Of a stretch of 64,000 nucleotides of DNA, positions 50,301-61,649 are shown piece by piece (within the stretch, counting starts at the first letter, position 1; each line of letters opens with the position of its first letter). Origin of the DNA: Nemertoderma westbladi. Its lineage: Eukaryota > Xenacoelomorpha > Nemertodermatida > Nemertodermatidae. The stretch is from NCBI GenBank assembly GCA_032718475.1, contig JAUCBJ010004156.1, positions 1 through 64,000 on the forward strand, given 5' to 3'. The notes under the pieces were generated by a model. That model did no database searches. It was not told the origin of the DNA and worked only from the letters and a program-made list of their open reading frames with translations. The translations under genes were made by a program, and so were the position numbers.

Positions 50301-53300
50301 CATTGTGTGAATATGGGTAGGTCATTGTGTGAATATGGGCAGGTCATTGTGTGAATATGGGTAGGTCATTGTGTGAATATGGGTAGGTCATTGTGTGAAT
50401 ATGGGTAGGTCATTGTGTGAATATGGGTAGGTCATTGTGTGAATATGGGTAGGTCATTGTGTGAATATGGGTAGGTCATTGTGTGAATATAGGTAGGTCA
50501 CTGAGTGCATATGGGTAGGTCATTGTGTGAATACGGGTAGGTCATTGTGTGAATATGGGTAGGTCATTGTGTGAATATGGGTAGGTCATTGTGTGAATAT
50601 GGGTAGGTCATTGTGTGAATATGGGTAGGTCATTATGTGAATATGGGTAGGTCATTGTGTGAATATGGGTAGGTCAATGTGTGAATATAGGTAGGTCACT
50701 GAGTGAATATGGGTAGGTCATTGTGTGAATACGGGTAGGTCATTGTGTGAATACGGGTAGGTCATTGTGTGAATATGGGTAGGTCATTGTGTGAATATGG
50801 GTAGGTCATTGTGTGAATATGGGTAGGTCACTGAGTGAAAATGGGTAGGTCATTGTGTAAATATGGGTAGGTCATTGTGTGAATACGGGTAGGTCATTGT
50901 GTGAATATGGGTAGGTCACTGAGTGAATATGGGTAGGTCATTGTGTGAATATGGGTAGGTCATTGTGTGAATATGGGTAGGTCATTGTGTGAATACGGGT
51001 AGGTCATTGTGTGAATATGGGTAGGTCATTGTGTGAATATGGGTAGGTCATTGTGTGAATATGGGTAGGTCACTGAGTGAAAATGGGTAGGTCATTGTGT
51101 AAATATGGGTAGGTCATTGTGTGAATAGGGGTAGGTCATTGTGTGAATATGGGTAGGTCATTGTGTGAATAGGGGTAGGTCATTGTGTGAATATGGGTAG
51201 GTCATTGTGTGAATATGGGTAGGTCATTGTGTGAATATGGGTAGGTCATTGTGTGAATATGGGTAGGTCATTGTGTGAATATGGGTAGGTCACTGTGTGA
51301 AATATGGGTAGGTCATTGTGTGAATATGGGTAGGTCATTGTGTGAATAGGGTAGGTCATTGTGTGAATATGGGTAGGTCATTGTGTGAATATGGGTAGGT
51401 CATTGTGTGAATATGGGTAGGTTACTGTATGAATATGGGTAGGTCATTGTGTGAATATGGGTAGGTCATTGTGTGAATATGGGTAGGTCATTGTGTGAAT
51501 ATGGGTAGGTCACTGAGTGAAAATGGGTAGGTCATTGTGTAAATATGGGTAGGTCATTGTGTGAATACGGGTAGGTTATTGTGTGAATATGGGTAGGTCA
51601 CTGAGTGAATATGGGTAGGTCATTGTGTGAATATGGGTAGGTCACTGAGTGAATATGGGTAGGTCATTGTGTGAATACGGGTAGGTCATTGTGTGAATAT
51701 GGGTAGGTCATTGTGTGAATATGGGTAGGTCATTGTGTGAATATGGGTAGGTCACTGAGTGAAAATGGGTAGGTCATTGTGTAAATATGGGTAGGTCATT
51801 GTGTGAATAGGGGTAGGTCATTGTGTGAATATGGGTAGGTCATTGTGTGAATATGGGTAGGTCATTGTGTGAATATGGGTAGGTCATTGTGTGAATACGG
51901 GTAGGTCATTGTGTGAATATGGGTAGGTCATTGTGTGAATATGGGTAGGTCATTGTGTGAATATGGGTAGGTCACTGAGTGAAAATGGGTAGGTCATTGT
52001 GTAAATATGGGTAGGTCATTGTGTGAATAGGGGTAGGTCATTGTGTGAATATGGGTAGGTCATTGTGTGAATATGGGTAGGTCATTGTGTGAATATGGGT
52101 AGGTCACTGTGTGAATATGGGTAGGTCATTGTGTGAATATGGGTAGGTCATTGTGTGAATATGGGTAGGTCATTGTGTGAATATGGGTAGGTCATTGTGT
52201 GAATATGGGTAGGTCACTGAGTGAAAATGGGTAGGTCATTGTGTGTACATTGTGTGAATAGGGGTAGGTCATTGTGTGAATATGGGTAGGTCATTGTGTG
52301 AATACGGGTAGGTTACTGTATGAATATGGGTAGGTCATTGTGTGAATATGGGTAGGTCATTGTGTGAATATGGGTAGGTCACTGAGTGAATATGGGTAGG
52401 TCATTGTGTGAATACGGGTACGTCATTGTGTGAATATGGGTAGGTCATTGTGTGAATATGGGTAGGTCATTGTGTGAATATGGGTAGGTCATTGTGTGAA
52501 TATGGGTAGGTCATTGTGTGAATATGGGTAGGTCATTGTGTGAATATGGGTAGGTCATTGTGTGAATATGGGTAGGTCACTGGGTGAATATGGGTAGGTC
52601 ATTGTGTGAATATGGGTAGGTCATTGTGTGAATATGGGTAGGTCATTGTGTGAATATGGGTAGGTCACTGAGTGAATATGGGTAGGTCATTGTGTGAATA
52701 TGGGTAGGTCACTGAGTGAATATGGGTAGGTCATTGTGTAAATATGGGTAGGTCATTGTGTGATTAGGGGTAGGTCATTGGGTGAATATGTGGTAGGTCA
52801 TTATGTGAATATGGGTAGGTCACTGTGTGAATATGGGTAGGTCACTGAGTGAATATGGGTAGGTCATTGTGTGAATATGGGTAGTTCACTGAGTGAATAT
52901 GGGTAGGTCATTGTGTAAATATGGGTAGGTCATTGTGTGATTAGGGGTAGGTCATTGGGTGAATATGTGGAGGTGATTAAGTGAATATGTGGTACGTTAC
53001 TAATAATAATTCGATGTTCCATTTCCATCACAACCCTCAAATACAGTATAGCACACAACCCCATACCCACAAAACTAGTCACTGTAAGTGATATCAAAGA
53101 GGACTCGCAACAGCTTTAGGGAACAGCAATACGACTCCACCCCCGTGCATCTGAACAGTTTATCTCATAAAACAAACACGAGTAGTTAGTGATGCGAGGG
53201 ATTTCCCATAAATTCATACCCTAAGGAGCAATAGCGTTACAAGTAGGACGTAAGCTACTAACAGGTGATTAATCTCGTGTGAATCTTAATAATACAGTGG

Positions 53301-53572
53301 TTGATATACTGAACACTAGATGGGCAACCGTGCGCAGCCGAAAGCGCATGATGGGCCCGCCTTAGGATTCACACACTCGTGTGTAACAGAAACTAATAAA
53401 GGTGTTACAGTACAGGGAACACATAACTAAGTGTTACCAACCGAGACATACATCTCGTATGTACTACACTAACCTGGTATTGCGAATTCTTATTGTCTGG
53501 TCTGAAAATAAAAAGTTAAAGAAGTTACAATATAATGGATGGTGGGTAAATGAGATAGTGGAGACAGGGTGG

Positions 53573-53619
<47 letters not shown>

Positions 53620-56600
53620 CTTAACGCAATTCCATCTGGGCGAAATAATATCTCGCCTTAAATGTTAAATTACCAATTATGGGGATGGATCATGAAGTGG
53701 CACGATTTTCCAACAAAACCAAAACAATAAACTAAAGTCAACAGAACATTTTATATTTGAGAGTAATCAGCTGTTATTAGCGTCGATTGCGTCGATTTTC
53801 CCCCGGAGAGGGGTACATTTTGATTGCGTCGAAAGCGCCCCGTTCACTTTGAATTGCCATATTGGACTCAATATAAAATTTTCGAGCGATTTCGATTATT
53901 CAAGCAAAAAAGCAAGCCAAGTAGTTTTAGTACCAGTAGTATTAGTACCAGTAATTTTAGTACCAGTAGTTTTAGTACCAGTAGTTTTAGTACCAGTAGT
54001 TTTAGTACCAGTAGTTTTAGTACCAGTAGTTTTAGTACCAGTAGTTTTAGTACCAGTAGTTTTAGTACCAGTAGTTTTAGTACCAGTAGTTTTAGTACCA
54101 GTAGTTTTAGTATCAGTAGTTTTAGTACCAGTAGTTTTAGTACCAGTAGTTTTAGTACCAGTAGTTTTAGTACCAGTAGTTTTAGTACCAGTAGTTTTAG
54201 TAGCAGTAGTTTTAGTATCAGTAGTTTTAGTACCAGTAGTTTTAGTACCAGTAGTTTTAGTACCAGTAGTTTTAGTACCAGTAGTTTCAGTACCAGTAGT
54301 TTTAGTACCAGTAGTTTTAGTACCAGTAGTTTTAGTACCAGTAGTTTTAGTACCAGTAGTTTTAGTACCAGTAGTTTTAGTACCAGTAGTTTTAGTACCA
54401 GTAGTTTTAGTACCAGTAGTTTTAGTACCAGTAGTTTTAGTACCAGTAGTTTTAGTACCAGTAGTTTTAGTACCAGTAGTTTTAGTACCAGTAGTTTTAG
54501 TACCAGTAGTTTTAGTACCAGTAGTTTTAGTACCAGTAGTTTTAGTACCAGTAGTTTTAGTACCAGTAGTTTTAGTACCAGTAGTTTTAGTACCAGTAGT
54601 TTTAGTACCAGTAGTTTTAGTACCAGTAGTTTTAGTACCAGTAGTTTAGTACCAGTAGTTTTAGTACCAGTAGTTTTAGTACCAGTAGTTTTAGTACCAG
54701 TAGTTTTAGTACCAGTAGTTTTAGTACCAGTAGTTTTAGTACCAGTAGTTTTAGTACCAGTAGTTTTAGTACCAGTAGTTTTAGTACCAGTAGTTTTAGT
54801 ACCAGTAGTTTTAGTACCACTAGTTTTAGTACCAGTAGTTTTAGTACCAGTAGTTTTAGTACCAGTAGTTTTAGTACCAGTAGTTTTAGTACCAGTAGTT
54901 TTAGTACCAGTAGTTTTAGTACCACTAGTTTTAGTACCAGTAGTTTTAGTACCAGTAGTTTTAGTACCACTAGTTTTAGTACCAGTAGTTTTAGTACCAG
55001 TAGTTTTAGTACCAGTAGTTTTAGTACCAGTAGTTTTAGTACCACTAGTTTTAGTACCAGTAGTTTTAGTACCAGTAGTTTTAGTACCAGTAGTTTTAGT
55101 ACCAGTAGTTTTAGTACCAGTAGTTTTAGTACCAGTAGTTTTAGTACCACTAGTTTTAGTACCAGTAGTTTTAGTACCAGTAGTTTTAGTACCACTAGTT
55201 TTAGTACCAGTAGTTTTAGTACCAGTAGTTTTAGTACCACTAGTTTTAGTACCAGTAGTTTTAGTACCAGTAGTTTTAGTACCAGTAGTTTTAGTACCAG
55301 TAGTTTTAGTACCAGTAGTTTTAGTACCAGTAGTTTTAGTACCACTAGTTTTAGTACCAGTAGTTTTAGTACCAGTAGTTTTAGTACCAGTAGTTTTAGT
55401 ACCAGTAGTTTTAGTACCAGTAGTTTTAGTACCAGTAGTTTTAGTACCAGTAGTTTTAGTACCAGTAGTTTAAGTACAAGTCGTTTTAGTACCAGTAGTT
55501 TTAGTACCAGTAGTTTTAGTACCAGTAGTTTTAGTATCAGTAGTTTTAGAACCACTAGTTTTAGTACCAGTAGTTTTAGTACCAGTAGTTTTAGTACCAG
55601 TAGTTTTAGTACCAGTAGTTTTAGTACCAGTAGTTTTAGTCAGTATTTTAGAACCAGTAGTTTTATTCCAAAATTTTAACATTTCAAAATTTCAGAAAAA
55701 TGAAAATAATTCAAACACTGTATTTTTTTTTTTAAATGATTGATATTCTATAGTCAAAAACTAATCGAAAAAGATTTCGAACGATTATTATCGACATTAT
55801 TTTCGATCAATTTTGGACAACCCTTCTCTTAAATTTGAATGTAATAAAATATTTAACAGAATAGGAAAATAAATGCAGAAGTTACCTGTTGGTCTCTACA
55901 AGATTGTTAACTAGATCGATCTTACAATGGAGCCGACCAGCTGCAATAAATCTCGACAACTCCCTGGAAAATAAACAAATAAATAAACATTAACACTGGA
56001 CTCAAACTCAAACACTCAAAACTCTAAAATCAAGTAAAAATTAAAACTACACAATCATGTAGAATTGACAAGAAAACTGGATGAAAATAACAATAAATCT
56101 ATATTTTAAATGTTATACTCTTCTTTGTAGTAAAGGAAAGTAAGATATTTGGGGTTAATGACTTGTGTTTGTGTGATTACCACGTTGCATTCGGTTGCGT
56201 CCGCATATGAAACATAACATGTGAATGTGCTGAACTCCAGCACTCCGAGCGATACACAAACAACTTGCCCCGGGGTATACTTATGCCACCAGTTTGAAAC
56301 ATATAACCCAATCAGTTTGCAACAGATGCCTTAATTCTATACACCAAAACGACACAATCCGACTAGCTACATAATTGCCTATTAAACCCCTATCACTTTC
56401 TTGTTCTTTGCTTAGGATTCCCCCAATGGCCCGACAAAGGGCTGGGCCCCATTAATGAATGTTCGCTAATCCCATTAACTCGCATCGCTAGGCTTATACG
56501 ATTGATGCAAATTTATCTCCTTTTGCATATAAATCTCTCCCAACAAGGCCCAGAGATGCCACTACTGGGGGCACACGCCACTGACACTCTAAATAATTCA

Positions 56601-59600
56601 ACACATGGCCTCATGCATGATACACACACACACACATTGTAATACTGAATATATTGCACGCTCACTGTAATAAATTTCTATATTTATTGTAATATTCAAA
56701 TTTCTATTCTTGAATGTATTTTTTATTTAAGATAGCTAAAAATTACTTAGTGCCCAGCCTCTCAATCTGTAGATCATTCTAAGCAAAGGAAACCATTCGA
56801 TTAAATACAATAAAAACATTGAATTCCGTATTCTAATACAACTTTGCAATATGGAGCAGTTTGGACTAACTCTACACAAACTTTATGATACATCAATAGC
56901 ACGTAATATAAACCCATAAAGAGACTTAAACGTGTGGAGCAAGATGTTCAATTATATATGGCCCGTATATTATACAATCGAGAGCGCTAAAAGGGTTCCT
57001 ATCCGGAGACCTATATAAATACTCGGTTTTAGGGCCCCAAGAAGGAGGTTGATTGGGGAGGAATCCGCATAGGGACAATTACTGGGCGTCAACCGTTACC
57101 TCCAACCATTACAGGCAGGAGAACATCGGCAGCGTAATAAAACAAAAAAACCCAATCAAAGTCGCCTCACTTAATCATTCATTAGCAATATGGAGAACTC
57201 AGCGGCTGGTGAAGTTGCAAAATTAATAGCCAATTCTGAGCGCCACGCACAAAATGGGAATTAGCAATCAGGGTCTGGGGGTTGTAAACGCTGCATTAAG
57301 AGAGTTGGTCATAAAATTAGTTGATGGTTCCAATCAGGTAATTACTATACGAATCTGATCCATCAAAGGTATAGCTAATTGAGAGATACTCAACGATTCC
57401 AAACCCAAAGCAATTATATTGGGTGATCAGGATTTCTGTAAATTAAACCTACCGGTTTGTTGATTGCTGAGAATCATTACACCTGAACACAAAACCGGCG
57501 TAGTGGTAATATATTATATGAGTGAACAATAACGTGGTTGTTATAAATATTATTATTATTATGTGGGGCGAGCCACGAAAGTAAGCGAGCTTAGCATATG
57601 GGTACCACTATTCAGATCTCGTGCCTGTCTGATGAAGGTTGGTCGTTCAGCCTGTCGGTTTAGACTGAGTTTTTGTGAGGTCTTAAATCGACAGCAGGGA
57701 TCTAGTCTGCTCTAGATGGTAAAGTGTTAAGTGCACATCTACATCTGCTTGAATTATTCTCGAATTGGCACTGGCACGTCAGTAAAACAACATATTAGCA
57801 CCGCTCCCATTAAAAGTTACACACACTTACCTATCTATGAACTGCGTGGTTACACCGAAAGCTGCGGCCATTTTATCCAGGGACAGAGACCGATATGACT
57901 GGAGCAACTGTTTGTACGCTAATATTCGCATCTCCCTCACGTAGTAACCTCTATGGGACGACCAATATCTATCGTCTTTTAATTCCTGTTCTATGGTGCC
58001 TAAAATACAGAGAGATAAATGAATGGATTAGAATTTTAAATGTAACAAAAAGGCCTATTAATTATGGGTGATTGAATATTTGATTGTTTCCAATTTCATA
58101 AAAACGAAATTTGACCTTTGTAATACAGAGGTTGCCTACAGTTTTGTAATAATCTATTACACAAGGTTTGACTCCAACTGCCTATAGCCCACACGCATAT
58201 ACTAAGACTTTTTTCTACCAGTAATAATGCCTAACTAGCGTTTTAACAACATCGTAACAATAAAAATATGAAATAAAGACCAAATTGTTAAGTCTAAAGG
58301 ACAACCCATTGTGTGGCATTGTATGTCCGGAACACAGACAATCCGACTACCACGAACAGCTTGATACATCCCAACACCAAAATTAGTCAGTTTGTATCAA
58401 TTGTGTAACCAACGTACGTCACAACAGGGTGGCCAAAAACCCATCGACCTTGACAAAAGCGAATCTCTCACGCAGCCACCGCACTATAGTAAAGGTGGTC
58501 ATTAAAGATTACAACGCCGGCCTCACGCCTAGTCCCACTGTTTGGCTAAAGAGCTTGCCGAGACTTAGGGGGTAACTAACGAACCTCAAAACGTAAGAGC
58601 AAAGGGGCAGCGAGTAGCGAGAAAGGAAAGGCTGTCCGGACCCAAACACAGGTAAAGGGAACGACAATTAACACCAAATTACTAAGGAAACAACCGGCAG
58701 CAATAGAGTGCAGCGCACGGCTCGAGCGCGTGTGTGTCGGCCATAGCAAGTAAATGTCGCACCAAGGACAACTGCGTATGGGGCTGTATTTAGAAGCAAA
58801 ATAGAATGTACATGAGATACATTGGTTGACAATGGGTTAATGAGTCTCTCACCATAATTAAAAGAAGATACATTCTATCGATAACGAAGGATGTAAGCAA
58901 ATTAAACTGTGGGTAGTCGAAAAATATGTGGTTCGTCGTAATATAATTGGGATAGATTTTACAATAAACAAAGTTAACAAGTGATTAAAAAGAAAAACAG
59001 AATCAGTGCGTGAATCGTGTTCGAAAAGTGTTAAAGCGTTATTTATCCACGATATCAACGCCTAAATCTAATAAACTGAGCTAACCTAAGGCCTGGAAGA
59101 ATTCGTGGTATTTACAGTTGTATAACGAGAACAGCAGTTGGCGAACACTGGGAAGTTTGTGGAGAACTTCTAGAATACTGCCTTCAAAAACAACCTAAAA
59201 CAAAATGTAGAAATAGAAATTATAAAAATTAAGTAAAACAAAATAGAAAAAGTTTATACTCAATTAAAAAAAACATTATAAACACACTTTACTCGTGATA
59301 CGCAGACATATCATTGTATTTAAATGGCGATGTCTTAATTTACAAAGATATTACATTTAATAATAAAATGATAAACCAACCTTATCTTTGAGCTGCTGTC
59401 TGTCTAAGGACAGTACCGATGTAAGAACCGTGTACTTTATACAAGTCTGGTAGTCCATCAGTTCGTAGCTAGTGAAGGTGGCCACGGAGTCTAGCAATAG
59501 GTTAGCAGCCGTAGTGAAGTCCCTTATGGTGATACAATGCAGAGACTGGTAGACCTTGAGACGATTGCGTCTGTCCCAATCACCCCCCTCGTCAATGAAA

Positions 59601-61646
59601 CTAAAACAATTAATAAGTTTGAAACGATTTAAAAAAATGTATCGATTGCGTTATAATGATTCGTATACGACCTCTAAGGGGATGTTGTCTTGGCAACGAT
59701 ATACGGGATTGGCTAGCCAGTATGATATATTAGTATAATTAGTATAATATTGTAGGGCCTATGTTAAAAAAAACAATGTTTGTTAGAAATGTATCTTCTC
59801 CTAAATTTCTAAACGAAATAAAGCGAAATTTTGCATAAAGCATGTCCTATAGGTGCTCCTTATGGGGTGTCGACAGAATTTTGATTGAGTGAATTCTACG
59901 ATTATGATCGGTCATTCTAGAATTAATTTCACTGCTGCTAGGCAACCAACAGGTCCCTCGCAACAAAACCCTGCATACACAACTAGGTCCGATAATGAAC
60001 CTATCATCAAAGTTTCATCCAATTCCATGAACATTAAGTGCAAGAAGTTGTGTGTACAAACAAACACACAAACAAACAAACAATCACGTGTGAGAAATAA
60101 GGACATCTATGATGGATCCGTCCAATGATACGTTGGGGTTAATGGACAACCTTGTAAACTATGGTACCATAATGGAGTTGATAATCTCGATGAACATTGG
60201 AAAATATGGCTGATTGTATCATTGTTTCTCTGTCTGGCGGCATTGCAGCATAGAGCAGCGGATGACCATGTCAAGATTGAATGACATTTTATGACAACTT
60301 TTATGATCAAGTTTTAAGATCAATGAAACTGCCAAACTGAGAATTTACGCGTTGACCTTTAAGTAAGTAATTTCTAAACTACCATTGGCCATTTGATCAA
60401 TAACTTCGATACGCCTAGAAGCCAAAGAAGACACACCTTTGTCTAAATTAATCACCACCGCAATCATATTATAGTCGCACATCACTGGATCCCACTACAT
60501 CGCAAAACTTATAACTGCGGATCCAAGTCCTATTGTCCTAAATAATCCAGAATAAAAGCCACCGTCCCAGAGAAAAGGGGCTAAACGCATTAGTGTCGCT
60601 TCAATTATATACGGAGGGATAGTGACAGGGCCTCCCAGGGATATAGCGCCAGTTTAATTCGCTTTCTCGGTGTAAGAAAGCAACATCTTCCCCAAAAGCG
60701 AAACGTTAATCAACTGAGCCGTACGACGCAGCGGGGAGGGAGGGGGGGGACTAACAACTACTGACAATACCCCGCAGAGCGCAAATTGAATTGACTTAAA
60801 AGTAAGAAACGTCCCTTTTTTATGGGTAAATCGAGGCATCTCATCCATTTGTTCGCATTCGCTTTATGTAAATATGCGGTGTTGTCAGATACTGTAAGGC
60901 TAACAGCTCTGCACCCAAATGCTTTCACGGCCATTATTCGGTGGTTATTTTGTTATGCGGGTCGTGTCAAAAGGAGCGATAATTTTAGCGGAAAAACACC
61001 ATTATAGGGTTGACAGGAGGTTCACACGGGAGAATGGAACTACCAATCAGTGGGTGAAGAAATATATTCGGTTTTCGCGATAAACAAGTTATAAAGGTTT
61101 AGGGAAATACTAAACGGTGGTTTCCGATTACAAAGAAATAGCAACAAGTTAAAAACGAAACACCGTGAGTAAATAGTCACTATGAGCATTAAAAGGATAG
61201 GACAAAATTATAAAATTAAGATGTAATATTACATACGGTAACTAATTAATACGTCCAATAATATTATATATAGCCAACTAACAAAGCCATCAAATCAAAC
61301 AACACAGACGCCACATTCAACAGACAAGATGCGTTCCACAGCACAGATCTAAAACCTATGCCTCCAACTGTAACACTAAAGGATAGCGTTTATAGTATGT
61401 AATGTACATCGGTCCTGTCTGTATGTATGTATGAGTGAGTGAGTAGGGTTATATCGATATTCTGTGTATATAAATCATAATGACATATAACAAACATCAC
61501 CTTTTTGCTTTCTCGATGTTCCGAGAAAGCAGATCGTTGTCCAGATAAAATAGACCAATTCGGAGGTAGAAAAATATTATGTCGAGTTTCTGGCCCACAG
61601 TCGGTTTCAATTCCAGGGTCTTTCTGAATTCCGTTAGAGCTGCATC
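41278..61646 (-). CDS. psmd6: 26S proteasome non-ATPase subunit 6 (Rpn7), 3' part of gene
   Basis: Seven exons join in phase to give 272 residues plus stop: 61,646-61,501, 59,600-59,381, 59,194-59,086, 57,999-57,831, 55,963-55,886, 53,501-53,474 and 41,346-41,278. The product aligns throughout with the C-terminal 70 percent of PSMD6/Rpn7, for example [62 protein letters not shown] and [17 protein letters not shown]. It includes the PCI domain, by which Rpn7 joins the horseshoe of lid subunits in the proteasome regulatory particle, in cytosol and nucleus. The first roughly 115 residues must be encoded to the right of the window. Divergence is moderate: the residue pattern NSQYQ replaces the usual NWQYQ. 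Introns total over 19 kb, much of it minisatellite. Confidence 0.95.
42104..42234 (-). repeat. Short inverted block of the 22-bp minisatellite
   Basis: About five units of CACTCAGTGACCTACCCATA with TT, the reverse complement of the unit of the large array at 45,672-52,996. It abuts the 16-bp array. Confidence 0.9.
42235..43807 (+). repeat. 16-bp minisatellite, about 98 copies, in psmd6 intron
   Basis: Unit AGATCTACAGAACTAA. Almost all variation is at one base: AGATCTAC, AGATCGAC or, rarely, AGATCAAC. The rest of the unit is essentially invariant across 1.6 kb. Confidence 0.97.
43808..45671. other. Unique intron sequence between two minisatellites
   Basis: Part of the last psmd6 intron. No exon, repeat or coding signal recognised; composition is AT-rich with scattered balanced stretches around 44,150-44,480. 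Confidence 0.5.
45672..52996 (+). repeat. 22-bp minisatellite, about 330 copies, in psmd6 intron
   Basis: Unit GAATATGGGTAGGTCATTGT then GT, with a second major form GTCACTGAGT. It spans 7.3 kb. The rarer combination CTGAGTGAAAATGGG followed by GTAAATATGGG recurs at 50,831, 51,073, 51,513, 51,755, 51,975 and 52,217, spaced 242, 440, 242, 220 and 242 bp. This shows higher-order amplification in blocks of 10, 11 and 20 units. Confidence 0.98.
53474..53501 (-). CDS. psmd6: psmd6 28-nt microexon
   Basis: Acceptor TTTTTATTTTCAG and donor GTTAGT enclose only 28 bases encoding the completion of R plus PDNKNSQYQ, the counterpart of human PDSKNWQYQ. It is required to restore frame between the neighbouring exons. 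A 45-base G tract lies about 70 bases upstream of it in transcription order, and minisatellites fill the introns on both sides. Confidence 0.92.
53575..53619 (+). repeat. 45-base poly-G tract
   Basis: Uninterrupted run of G on the plus strand (C on the psmd6 transcript), the longest of several such tracts. Exact length in assemblies is unreliable. Confidence 0.85.
53919..55665 (+). repeat. 15-bp minisatellite, about 115 copies, in psmd6 intron
   Basis: Unit AGTACCAGTAGTTTT. The unit length is a multiple of three and it has no stop in several frames, so long open frames encoding STSSF, VPVVL or LVLKL repeats appear on both strands (for example 53,824-55,473); they are artefacts. One missing T near 54,645 shifts the frame. 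A variant ACCACTAGT is confined to the part after 54,815. Confidence 0.97.
55886..55963 (-). CDS. psmd6: psmd6 exon, end of PCI domain
   Basis: 78 bases; acceptor TTATTTTCCAG, donor GTAACT. Peptide [20 protein letters not shown] then LVETNR, nearly identical to the family consensus. Confidence 0.97.
55990..57820. promoter_or_regulatory. psmd6 intron with enhancer-like unique sequence
   Basis: The part 56,400-57,480 is unique, GC-balanced and dense in developmental factor sites. There is TAATCC followed by ATTA at 56,467-56,477, the octamer ATGCAAAT at 56,505-56,512 and a reverse octamer-like TTTTGCAT at 56,521-56,528, plus ACAAAGGG near 56,435. Further on are CATTAGCAATAT, CAGGTAATTAC and ATCAAAGG around 57,180-57,370. 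Function is inferred only from motif density and position in a gene near fezf. Confidence 0.35.
57831..57999 (-). CDS. psmd6: psmd6 exon, PCI domain
   Basis: 169 bases; acceptor TGTATTTTAG, donor GTAAGT. It encodes [20 protein letters not shown] and [14 protein letters not shown], the winged-helix part of the PCI domain. Phase 1 in, phase 2 out. Confidence 0.97.
58010..59080. other. psmd6 intron, possible second regulatory stretch
   Basis: No exon. 58,400-58,780 is unique and GC-balanced (for example ACCTTGACAAAAGCG, GGTGGTCATTAAAGATTAC), the rest AT-rich. Confidence 0.3.
59086..59194 (-). CDS. psmd6: psmd6 exon, start of PCI core
   Basis: 109 bases; acceptor TTTTGTTTTAG, donor GTTAGC. Peptide [20 protein letters not shown] followed by [10 protein letters not shown], matching the human [20 protein letters not shown] region. 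Confidence 0.96.
59381..59600 (-). CDS. psmd6: psmd6 exon, [12 protein letters not shown] segment
   Basis: 220 bases; acceptor TTGTTTTAG, donor GTTGGT. It encodes the most conserved stretch, [19 protein letters not shown], and [20 protein letters not shown]. Phase 2 in, phase 0 out. Confidence 0.97.
59601..61500. other. psmd6 intron, unique sequence
   Basis: No exon or repeat array. 60,420-60,760 is GC-balanced and contains ACCTTTGTCTAAATTAATC and CTATTGTCCTAAATAATCC, combinations resembling Sox/TCF next to homeodomain sites. Short plus-strand frames here have no motif. Confidence 0.35.
61501..61646 (-). CDS. psmd6: psmd6 exon, N-terminal-side repeat region
   Basis: 146 bases, phase 0 in, phase 2 out; acceptor ATATCTAG, donor GTGATG. 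It encodes a helical-repeat segment that includes [19 protein letters not shown], the counterpart of the human LLRIGLFYMDNDL segment. Confidence 0.95.
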
Positions 61647-61649
61647 CTA

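Noticed and set aside
53824-55473. 549-codon frame encoding STSSF and VPVVL repeats, and its antisense LVLKL frame
   Set aside because: Both strands of the 15-bp array are open because the unit is 15 bases without stops; it lies in a psmd6 intron.
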